Part shown: piece after piece, positions 1 through 7,748 of the stretch
Position numbering within the stretch: the stretch's first letter is position 1
Layout: every line of letters begins with the position of its first letter
Assembly: GCF_002954405.1 (NCBI RefSeq)
Contig: NZ_MQWC01000004.1
Location: 594,065-658,064, forward strand
Direction: 5' to 3'
Length of the DNA stretch: 64,000 nucleotides
From: Salinibacter sp. 10B
Lineage (GTDB): Bacteria > Bacteroidota > Rhodothermia > Rhodothermales > Salinibacteraceae
The notes under the pieces: model-generated
What the model was told of the DNA's origin: nothing
The model's input: the letters and a program-made list of their open reading frames with translations, nothing else
Databases searched by the model: none
Position numbers and translations under genes: made by a program

Positions 1-548
1 CGGTGGTGAAGAATGTCGCCCACCTGTGCAAGATCCCCGGAGGCCTCTTTTACCCCGACCACCGACGGAACCTCATCGGCCAAGTGGAGCACCGTTTCGG
101 CCTCAATATTAAAGCTGGTCCGAGACGGAACGTTGTAGAGAATGATGGGCGCATCGGCAGCATCGGCAATCGCTTCGACGTGAGCAATGAAGCCGGACTG
201 CGACGGCTTGTTGTAATACGGTCCCACCACGAGAAGACCATCGGCCCCCGCCTCCACGGCAGCCGTGGAGTAGGCAACACTTTTCTCCGTATTATTGGTA
301 CCAGTCCCGACAATCACCGGCACACGCCCGTCCGCCGTGTTGACAGCGATGTCTACCAGTCGGCGACGCTCAGCTTTACTTACCGTTGGATTCTCACCGG
401 TGGTACCCAATACCACAAGGCCCGAGACGCCCTTGTCAATCTGACGCTCAATGAGCGTGCGGAACGCGGCCTCATCTACGTCATCCTCGTCCGTAAATGG
501 CGTAACGAGCGCCGGGGCCACGCCCCGAAAGAGAAGATCGGTTGCCAT
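1..548 (-). CDS. dapA: 4-hydroxy-tetrahydrodipicolinate synthase (3' part outside window)
   Basis: Condenses pyruvate with aspartate semialdehyde, the first step of the DAP/lysine branch, in the cytoplasm. The visible 182 residues begin MATDLLFRGV and carry the (beta/alpha)8 DHDPS signatures: GTTGENPT near residue 48, the catalytic tyrosine in LYNVPSRT (Tyr139) and the Schiff-base lysine in GVKEASGD (Lys167). The gene runs off the left edge, so about 110 C-terminal residues are missing. It lies upstream of dapB on the same strand order of the pathway but downstream in transcription (dapB is transcribed first, 53 bp apart), so the two probably form an operon. No odd features are seen. Confidence 0.95.
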   Translation of the reverse strand, partial: MATDLLFRGVAPALVTPFTDEDDVDEAAFRTLIERQIDKGVSGLVVLGTTGENPTVSKAERRRLVDIAVNTADGRVPVIVGTGTNNTEKSVAYSTAAVEAGADGLLVVGPYYNKPSQSGFIAHVEAIADAADAPIILYNVPSRTSFNIEAETVLHLADEVPSVVGVKEASGDLAQVGDILHH

Positions 549-601
549 AAAACATCACTATTCAGTTCGAAGTAATTGCAAACGGAGGGGGGGCGCCGTC
601 C

Positions 602-1342
602 CTACCCCGACAGCAAGTCGTCAAGCATGCCGTCAAGCGAATAGAGACCGTGTCGGCCCTCCAGCCACTCGGCCGCCTGTACCGCCCCCGCCGCAAATCC
701 TTTTCGATTCTTTGCGCGATGGCCCACGGTAATCTGGTCGTACGGACCGTCGAAGGTCACCGTGTGCTCGCCGAAGACCGTCCCGGCTCGGGTCGACGTC
801 ACGTGCACGGCGGTGGAATCGATCCGCTGGTGCTGCGTCTCGGTTTCGACGTGGTCTTTGCGCTCCAACCCCTCCACGAGGAGCCCGCCCAGCATCTGCG
901 CCGTGCCACTGGGGCTGTCTACCTTCTTCGTGTGGTGGACCTCTTGAACAAACGGGTCGTAGGCGTCGAGCTCATCGAGCAGGGGCAGTATGCCGGAAAG
1001 GGCTCGCTGGACGACCGACACGCCCATCGAAAAGTTGGGGGCATAGAGAAGTGAGGCCTCATGATCGGCCACCCATTGCTCAACAGTGTCGAGCTCATCG
1101 TACCAGCCGGTCGTCCCGATCACGGCCGGAAGGCCCCACTCACAGTATTGACGGATGTGATCCAGAGCAAGGGAAGGAAGCGAAAAATCGATGGCTACGT
1201 CCGCACCGGCCACGGCAGCGGGCGAGGCCATCTCAAAGGGCCGGTCTGAGCTAAACCGTGCGTGAATGTCGTGCCCCTGTTCGGCGGCAACATGCTCGAC
1301 GGCCGTCCCCATCTGGCCGGTACCCACCAGCGCAATGTGCAT
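602..1342 (-). CDS. dapB: 4-hydroxy-tetrahydrodipicolinate reductase
   Basis: NAD(P)H-dependent reduction to tetrahydrodipicolinate, the second step after DapA. The start was set at MHIALVGTGQMG because the nucleotide-binding glycine motif (residues 7-12) must be N-terminal; a longer open frame upstream is unlike the family. GTTGWYD (76-82) and the catalytic segment EVHHTKKVDSPSGTA (His136/His137, Lys140) match DapB. The 246-residue length is normal for the family. It precedes dapA by about 50 bp on the same strand, consistent with a dapBA transcription unit. Confidence 0.96.
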   Translation of the reverse strand: MHIALVGTGQMGTAVEHVAAEQGHDIHARFSSDRPFEMASPAAVAGADVAIDFSLPSLALDHIRQYCEWGLPAVIGTTGWYDELDTVEQWVADHEASLLYAPNFSMGVSVVQRALSGILPLLDELDAYDPFVQEVHHTKKVDSPSGTAQMLGGLLVEGLERKDHVETETQHQRIDSTAVHVTSTRAGTVFGEHTVTFDGPYDQITVGHRAKNRKGFAAGAVQAAEWLEGRHGLYSLDGMLDDLLSG

Positions 1343-1568
1343 TGTGCAATCAATAGACCGAGTGCGAGAGGATTGAACGTCTAGGCTTAATCTATGCCTT
1401 ACGGGGCCACTTTGCAAAAGCTGAACTGCTCACCCGCATGGACTCACAATTTCTGTGAAACGGCGATTCTGAACAACAAGACCGGAACGCGCCCCTCGCG
1501 CAAAAGTTAGTCGACTGCTACTTAGGAAAGAGGCTGTCCCGAGCACAGGCAGCACACTGAGAGTCTTT

Positions 1569-1641
<73 letters not shown>

Positions 1642-1653
1642 CATTCCTTCTTA

Positions 1654-1692
1654 CGATGCCCCGAGCCCCCGCGGTTCGGGGCATCGTTTTTT
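1654..1692 (+). terminator. Rho-independent terminator of tRNA-Ala
   Basis: The stem CGATGCCCCGA (1654-1664) pairs with TCGGGGCATCG (1676-1686) around a GC-rich loop and is followed by a run of six T residues. It lies directly downstream of the tRNA, so it most likely ends that transcript. Confidence 0.85.
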
Positions 1693-1827
1693 GTCTCCCT
1701 GCGATTCTCTTCCCCTCCTGCCGTCCCCCCAGAACAGCGTGCTCGGTCGGCATTCGCGTCCTCCCAGCCGAACACGAAGGGAGGTCCCCACAACGAGGAT
1801 CCGCTTCTCTTCCAGTATCGGGTCGGC

Positions 1828-2349
1828 TCACAGCGCATCGAGTAGCCAGTCCACCTGCCGCTGGCGCAGACGTCGGACCGCCTGCTGCGAATGCGGATCG
1901 GCGCTGAATTCCGCCCATCGTTCGCTCATGTGTGCGGCGTCGACGGCTGCCCACAGGGGATCGGGATGCGTGCAAGCATGAACCGTCAGCAGACGAGCAG
2001 CATCGGCCTCGCGCCGCGGAAGGCCCAATGCCGCGGCCCGCACGATCTCGTCCGCCAGGTCTTCCCGCACCTCCGTCCAGGGTTCATCTCCCTCTTGTAC
2101 TGCCCTCCAAAGGCGTCCAGTGGGAGACGCTGATTCGTCTGCCTCTCCCCTCGTCTGCTGTGCACACCTCCGTGCAAACGCCCGCATGTGATCGACGGAC
2201 TGCTGCTCCCCCACGTACGTGATAAGTTGTACGCGGGGCAGAGAGGTCCAGGGCACTTCTTCTCCCGTCGTACGGTCGAGCACAACCGCCCGCTGCTCCC
2301 GGCTATCAAAAATGTAGTAGAACCGGTCCACCGTCGCATCTGAGATCAT
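1828..2349 (-). CDS. hypothetical protein
   Basis: I do not recognise a family. The 173-residue product is soluble (no signal peptide or membrane segment), begins MISDATVDRFYYIFDSR, and is rich in Glu/Asp and Arg with a mostly helical C-terminal half. The FYYIFDSREQRAVVLDR start looks like a beta-rich N-terminal fold and the remainder like a helical bundle, but this is inference only. Codon use resembles that of neighbouring genes. It is transcribed away from the ctpA-like pair, with about 240 bp between the two starts, which must hold both promoters. Confidence 0.7.
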   Translation of the reverse strand: MISDATVDRFYYIFDSREQRAVVLDRTTGEEVPWTSLPRVQLITYVGEQQSVDHMRAFARRCAQQTRGEADESASPTGRLWRAVQEGDEPWTEVREDLADEIVRAAALGLPRREADAARLLTVHACTHPDPLWAAVDAAHMSERWAEFSADPHSQQAVRRLRQRQVDWLLDAL

Positions 2350-2591
2350 CGCAGAACGAACGCAATAGGTGTTGGAGAAAAAAAATGATCGTCGCGCTTC
2401 TCATTCATCATGCACGTCACACCAGCGCCGCAGGATTCTGCAACAAACACGTCGTCACCAAATATAGAAAGTTCGGACAGACGACTTCCCCCTACCACTT
2501 CCGGGAGCGCGCCCTCCGACACGGGGCCCACCCGCCGTCGATTTGCGGCCTGTTCCTGGTCACCCTCCCGAACACGCTTGCCTGACTGCCT

Positions 2592-4286
2592 ATGTGGTCT
2601 TTTGCCAAACGCCGCCTTCTTCCGGCCCTCGTCCTCGTTATAATCGGGGGCGTCGCCGGCGCGCAGCTTCACTCGTATGTGTCCCCCGACGACGCGATCG
2701 ACCAGTTCAAGAAGCTGAAGCAGGCGTTTGTGCTCATCAGCGGAAAATACGTGGAGCCCGTCAGTGCGGGAAACCTGGCCGAGAGTGGTGTGAAGGGCAT
2801 GCTCAACGATCTTGACCCCCACTCCACCTACATTCCCGCCAAAGAGGCGAAGCGAACCCGCGACCGGTATCGGGGCTCGTTCGGGGGCATTGGGATTCGA
2901 TTCGACATTTTGAACGACACGGCCCGCGTGGTGTCGCCGCTGGCGGGAGGGCCCAGCGAGGAGGCCGGCATCATGGCCGGGGACCGGATCGTGAAGATCG
3001 AGGACTCAACGGCCATTGGACTTTCAAATACGGGAATCCGGAAGCGCCTGACCGGAAAGATCGGAACGGAAGTCACCTTTACCGTCTACCGCCCCCTGTC
3101 TGAGAAGAACTTCACCTTCACCATCGAGCGTGGAGAAATTCCCTTGTACTCGGTCCACTCCTCTTACATGATCGACGAGAGGACCGGCTACATTGACGTT
3201 GGGCGATTTGCCAAATCGACGCCCGAGGAGTTCCTCAGTAAGGTTGACACGCTGAAGACGGAAGGCATGGAGCGGCTCGTCGTGGACCTTCGCGGCAATC
3301 CCGGTGGCGTCATGGAGTCCGCCGTGAAAATCGCCGATGAGATGCTCGGAACGGCCGGCCAAACCATCGTCGAGACGAAAGGACGAAGTGCCCGCATCAA
3401 TCAAACCCTCCGGGCGCAAGGGGGTGGCGCACTGGCGGGTCAACCCATCACCGTGCTGGTGGACGGCAACTCCGCCTCCGCAAGTGAGATTCTGGCAGGG
3501 GCCCTCCAGGACCACGATCGAGGGCTCCTCGTGGGCCGCCGCACCTTCGGCAAGGGCCTCGTGCAAAAGCCTTACCGCCTCAACGACGGCAGCTTCCTGC
3601 AGCTCACTGTGGGCCGCTACTACACCCCGGTGGGTCGCCTCATCCAGACGCCGTACGAAAAGGGCAACATGAAGCAGTACTACAAGGATAAGTTTGCGAA
3701 CCGTCGGGACGCGATCTACAATGTCAGCAAATACAAGGAGAGCATTCCGGATTCACTGACGTACACGACTGAGCATGGCCGAACGGTCTTCGGTGGGGGG
3801 GGCATTCTCCCTGACTATGTCGTTAAGCCGGACACGACCTCTCTCTCGGGCTTCCTCCGCCGAAGCGAAGTGGATCGGCTTTTTGCCCTGGCGGCGCGGG
3901 AGTGGTTTTCGCAGCACGATAAACAGCTCCGTAGCACGTGGCAGGGCCGGAAACAGGAATTCCTCTCCACGTACGAAGTGCCCGACGAAGCGGTCTCCTC
4001 GTTCTGGAGTTACGTGCAGGACAACGGGGTCCTTACCCTCACCACAACCCCCGACAGCGTGGACGCTGGCGATCAGGTGTATCTGAAGGCGAACGCGGAC
4101 GACGCCCACGCGCTTGTGCGCCCCCACCTCAAGGGCTTCCTGGCGAATACGTTGTTCGGTCGAGGAGCGGGACGCCCTCTGCTGAACAGGGTGGATCCCG
4201 CCGTGCAGAAGGCCATGACGCTGTGGCCTTCGTCGAAAGAGCTCGCGGGCTATCATGCGTCTGCCGGCGCCGTTCAAAACGACTAG
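2592..4286 (+). CDS. S41 family C-terminal processing protease, copy 1
   Basis: Periplasmic or membrane-anchored tail-specific protease. A hydrophobic N-terminal segment (residues 8-24) serves as signal or anchor. It is followed by a PDZ domain (about 95-180, with FGGIGIRF and AGIMAGDRI) and the S41 core: VVDLRGNPGGV (230-240), nucleophile Ser296 in NSASASEI, and general-base Lys321 in RTFGKG, spaced 25 residues apart as in Prc/CtpA. The C-terminal extension (about 400-564) is longer than in minimal CtpA enzymes. A close paralogue lies 438 bp downstream. The substrate is unknown; the family trims C-termini of envelope proteins or degrades misfolded ones. Confidence 0.93.
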   Translation: MWSFAKRRLLPALVLVIIGGVAGAQLHSYVSPDDAIDQFKKLKQAFVLISGKYVEPVSAGNLAESGVKGMLNDLDPHSTYIPAKEAKRTRDRYRGSFGGIGIRFDILNDTARVVSPLAGGPSEEAGIMAGDRIVKIEDSTAIGLSNTGIRKRLTGKIGTEVTFTVYRPLSEKNFTFTIERGEIPLYSVHSSYMIDERTGYIDVGRFAKSTPEEFLSKVDTLKTEGMERLVVDLRGNPGGVMESAVKIADEMLGTAGQTIVETKGRSARINQTLRAQGGGALAGQPITVLVDGNSASASEILAGALQDHDRGLLVGRRTFGKGLVQKPYRLNDGSFLQLTVGRYYTPVGRLIQTPYEKGNMKQYYKDKFANRRDAIYNVSKYKESIPDSLTYTTEHGRTVFGGGGILPDYVVKPDTTSLSGFLRRSEVDRLFALAAREWFSQHDKQLRSTWQGRKQEFLSTYEVPDEAVSSFWSYVQDNGVLTLTTTPDSVDAGDQVYLKANADDAHALVRPHLKGFLANTLFGRGAGRPLLNRVDPAVQKAMTLWPSSKELAGYHASAGAVQND

Positions 4287-4724
4287 ACCGGCGCCTCCCG
4301 TCCATGAAGCTCGACGTCCCACGCTGCGGGGATCCTCGGTCCCCCCAACGGCTCTGGGGATCCGCTCCGTTCTAGCCGTTCGATCCCTGAAAAATCGGGG
4401 ATACCACACGCGACGCCTGTATTCTCGCGTCCGACGGAGGCTCTGGTGGTACGTCACGTCTCTACGTCCGGGAGAACGATGGCCCGCGGACTGTATTCAG
4501 GCCGCAGAATGCCATATTCAACACAGCGTGTTCATTCAGCACCCCGACAGCCTCAGCTTGACTGCCCACTAGACCCGATGGTCGCGCAGGGGACACTGCA
4601 ACAAAAGTGCCTCTCCGAAATAGGAAGAGAGTTGGGCCTTTGCACTCGCTCCCGGACTCATGCCCCGGCCTAGCGCTCCCCAACGCCGTTGACTTCTCCT
4701 TTTTCAGATTCTCAGCGATCCTCC
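4287..4724 (+). other. intergenic region between the two S41 protease genes
   Basis: This 438-bp stretch shows no convincing gene. Short open frames here have no recognisable domains and no clear ribosome-binding site. A small GGGGA/TCCCC hairpin and a repeated GGGGATCC are present near 4336-4360. It presumably carries the promoter of the second protease gene. Confidence 0.5.
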
Positions 4725-6404
4725 ATGACGCGGCTCAACAAGTATCACATTCTTCCCGCCCTTGCCCTTCTCCTGTTTGGGGCGATTCTCGGCGTGCAGT
4801 TCGACTCGCGTCTCTCAGCCGATGACGCCCTGAACCAGTTCGAGAAGCTCAAGCAAGCCTTCGTCATCATCAACGGGAAGTACGTTGAGCGCGTCGACTC
4901 GAAGGCAATGGTGGAGGAGGGCGTGAAGGGAATGCTCAAGAGCCTTGACCCTCACTCCAGCTACATCCCGCCCGAGCAGGTGCGGGACACGCGCGATCGG
5001 TACCAGGGCTCGTTCGGGGGCATCGGCATTCGGTTTGAGCCCGGTGATACGGCGCGCGTCGTGGCCCCCATCGCAGGCGGCCCCAGCGAGAAGGTTGGCA
5101 TCATGGCCGGCGACCGAATCGTCGAGATTGAGGATTCCACTGCAATCGGCCTCTCCGGAGATCAAATCCAGGACCGCCTGAAAGGGAAAATCGGCACGGA
5201 GGTGACCCTTACGATCTACCGCCCTCTCGCCGACAAGCGACTGACGTTCACAATTTCGCGGGACGAAATTCCTCTCTACTCGATCCGCTCTTCGTACATG
5301 GTGGACGACAAGACCGGATACATCGAAATCACCCGGTTTGCCATGTCCACCCACAAGGAGTTTATGGAGAAGGTCACGAGCCTCAAGAAGCAAGGCATGG
5401 AGCGGCTCGTCCTAGACCTGCGTAACAATCCCGGCGGCGTCATGCAATCGGCCGTGAAAATTGCCGACGAGATGCTGGGCGCCGACATGACGCTCGTGCG
5501 CACAAAGGGGCGCAGTGCGGAAATGAACACGCGGTACAAGGGCCATGACGGTGGCGCCCTCGAAAACCAGCCGATTACCGTTCTCATTAACCGGCAATCG
5601 GCGTCGGCCAGCGAGATCTTGGCCGGGGCACTACAAGATCACGACCGGGCTCTTCTCGTGGGCCGCCGCACGTTCGGCAAGGCCCTGGTGCAAAAACAGT
5701 TTGAACTGAACGATGGGAGCCTGATGCAGATGACGGTGGGCCGCTACTATACCCCGGTGGGCCGGCTTATCCAAACGCCGTACGAAAAGGGCAAGATGCA
5801 GCAGTACTACGAGGAGAAATCCACAAGCTGGCGGGACGCGGTCTATAACGTCGAGGAGTACAAGAAAAGCATTCCGGATTCTCTCGTCTTCAAGACCGAC
5901 CATGGCCGCACGGTCTTCGGGGGCGGCGGCATTCTTCCGGATTACGTTGTAGCCCCGGATACGACATCCCTCGCCACCTTTATCCGCGGGAGCCAGCTCG
6001 ACGCCATCTTCGCCCGCGAGTGGTTCTCACGGCATGAGCAACAGATCCGGAGTACATGGCAGAACCGAGAGCAGGAATTTCTCGCCTCGTACGAGGTGCC
6101 CAACGACGCGATCTCCGCGTTCTGGTCTTTTGCTCAGGAAGAGGACGTGCTCACGTTAACGCCCACCCCGGACTCGGTGAATGTAAAGGAGCGAGTCTTT
6201 CCCCAATCTGAGGCCGATGACCTGAATTCGTTTGTGCGCTCCCGCCTCAAGGGACGCCTCGCAAATGTGATCTACGGGACGGGTACCGGACAGCCCATCC
6301 TGAATCGATCGAATCCGACGTTCCAGAAGGCCATGTCGCTCTGGCCGTCCTCCATCGATCTGGCCGGGTATCATACGGCCTCTTCCCCGCTCAAGAACGA
6401 GTAG
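4725..6404 (+). CDS. S41 family C-terminal processing protease, copy 2
   Basis: A paralogue of the gene directly upstream, with the same architecture: N-terminal hydrophobic anchor (residues 8-24), PDZ (about 95-178), S41 core and long C-terminal tail. The catalytic pair is Ser294 (QSASASEI) and Lys319 (RTFGKA). The start at MTRLNKYH aligns with the start of copy 1; an in-frame ATG 36 bp upstream would add an unrelated peptide. Identity between the copies is high throughout, including ALQDHDR and the GGGGILPDYV segment. This indicates tandem duplication, perhaps with divergence in substrate preference. Confidence 0.93.
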   Translation: MTRLNKYHILPALALLLFGAILGVQFDSRLSADDALNQFEKLKQAFVIINGKYVERVDSKAMVEEGVKGMLKSLDPHSSYIPPEQVRDTRDRYQGSFGGIGIRFEPGDTARVVAPIAGGPSEKVGIMAGDRIVEIEDSTAIGLSGDQIQDRLKGKIGTEVTLTIYRPLADKRLTFTISRDEIPLYSIRSSYMVDDKTGYIEITRFAMSTHKEFMEKVTSLKKQGMERLVLDLRNNPGGVMQSAVKIADEMLGADMTLVRTKGRSAEMNTRYKGHDGGALENQPITVLINRQSASASEILAGALQDHDRALLVGRRTFGKALVQKQFELNDGSLMQMTVGRYYTPVGRLIQTPYEKGKMQQYYEEKSTSWRDAVYNVEEYKKSIPDSLVFKTDHGRTVFGGGGILPDYVVAPDTTSLATFIRGSQLDAIFAREWFSRHEQQIRSTWQNREQEFLASYEVPNDAISAFWSFAQEEDVLTLTPTPDSVNVKERVFPQSEADDLNSFVRSRLKGRLANVIYGTGTGQPILNRSNPTFQKAMSLWPSSIDLAGYHTASSPLKNE

Positions 6405-6434
6405 AGGTCGGCCTCCCTCCTCCTCGACAGCTGC

Positions 6435-6474
6435 AACGGCCCAGTCCTCCGTCTTTCCGGAAAGCTGGGCCGTT
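6435..6474 (+). terminator. hairpin terminator after the S41 protease pair
   Basis: The perfect 10-bp arms AACGGCCCAG and CTGGGCCGTT enclose a 20-nt loop and lie 30 bp after the protease stop codon, between convergent genes. Only a short T-rich tail follows, so it may work in both directions or with Rho. Confidence 0.6.
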
Positions 6475-6525
6475 TGTAGTTGTGCGGAGCTGTCCTTCCA
6501 ATGTTGCTTCAGTCCGCCCGGTCTC

Positions 6526-7650
6526 CTACGGACGGGTCCTCTCTTGAAGGGTAGAAAACGGCACCGTCCGTCCGCGGCGCATCTTGTCGGCCAGGCTGCC
6601 GCTGACGATCGCAATCCGTACTTCCACGGGAATCGTCTCGTTGTAAATGGTCCGATCGCTGCCGTAGTTGGTCCCGACAATGACTCCAGCAACGCTGATG
6701 CTGTCCCGGGTCCACGTCGACCGCACCTCGACGCGTCCGGGACGCGGATTGGCCTGCCACTCCTCTGTTCGAATGACGCTGCCAAAAGACCCTTCCTTGG
6801 TCGCTTGCAACTCGTACTGTTGGAGTCGGAGATCTTCCCCCACCACAGACTGAATCGCACTTAGGTCGGTGGTGGACTGTCGATAGGTCACCTCTCCAGC
6901 GGCATTGGCGGTGGGATACGTACCGGCACTCGCCCCGCTTAGATCACTGTCAAACGGAACCGGAGGGGGCGTCGTAAACGTCTCAACAATGCCACTCTTA
7001 TACTCAGAACCGGACGCCGCGTCATACGCTCGAATGCGTGCGGTAAAGCGGTCCGGCTCGACGATGACCTCGTGGATATCGTGTTGGTCGGTCGTGCCTG
7101 TGTAGAAGCGACGATCGCTCCCTCCTACGGCCTCGGCCGCAAACAGACTGTCGCGAGACGGCGACGGAAGCTGCTCCAGCAGATCGTACTCGACCTGAGC
7201 AAATGGATCCGCTTCGCGCTCCACATTGCTCGGATTTCCTTCTCCATCAAACGCGAAGCGAATCGGTCCCGGCTGGAATCCACTTCCCGGCACCCGAACG
7301 TAGGTCTTAACGTACATCGAGTCGGCAATCGTCACCGATGTTATGGCCGTGTCCATGGCCGCCCCCCACTGGATCGAAAGAGTGTCCCCCTTCGACGTCA
7401 GGGTATTGCTCCCCCGGTCGAAGGTTGTATTCTGCACGTGATCCGTCAAATCCAGATTGATGATCTTGGGCTCGGCTCCGTCCGCCCCCGGAGGCCCCTG
7501 TTCGCCCTGCGGCCCTTCCGGCCCCTGCGGGCCCTGGGGTCCCGCCGGCCCTTCGCAGGCAAGCAGCCCTCCCCCCACAAGCCCCCAGATGAGGACGACG
7601 ACCACACGCGAATTCAGAAGTGCCCGGACGGACAAACCGAGACAAACCAT
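6526..7650 (-). CDS. collagen-like-repeat lipoprotein
   Basis: A 374-residue envelope lipoprotein. The signal peptide ends in a lipobox (LLAC, Cys32). Eight uninterrupted Gly-X-Y triplets follow immediately (residues 34-57, GPAGPQGPQGPEGPQG and on), then a beta-rich globular domain of about 310 residues that I do not recognise. Short Gly-X-Y runs after a lipid anchor usually drive trimerisation and act as a stalk. Here that would place a trimeric head just above the membrane. The gene ends convergently with the protease pair. Function and ligand are unknown. Confidence 0.85.
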   Translation of the reverse strand: MVCLGLSVRALLNSRVVVVLIWGLVGGGLLACEGPAGPQGPQGPEGPQGEQGPPGADGAEPKIINLDLTDHVQNTTFDRGSNTLTSKGDTLSIQWGAAMDTAITSVTIADSMYVKTYVRVPGSGFQPGPIRFAFDGEGNPSNVEREADPFAQVEYDLLEQLPSPSRDSLFAAEAVGGSDRRFYTGTTDQHDIHEVIVEPDRFTARIRAYDAASGSEYKSGIVETFTTPPPVPFDSDLSGASAGTYPTANAAGEVTYRQSTTDLSAIQSVVGEDLRLQQYELQATKEGSFGSVIRTEEWQANPRPGRVEVRSTWTRDSISVAGVIVGTNYGSDRTIYNETIPVEVRIAIVSGSLADKMRRGRTVPFSTLQERTRP

Positions 7651-7748
7651 GGTACGTTCAGGTAGATGTGAGACACAATCGGCGTCGAAATCTTAACAGA
7701 AGTGTGAACGAAAAGACAAAGAATATCAAGTCCTCTTCACATTTTCCG

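Noticed and set aside
4462-4683. 73-codon minus-strand frame between the S41 protease genes
   Set aside because: Composition and lack of any motif suggest chance; it would also overlap the promoter of the second protease.
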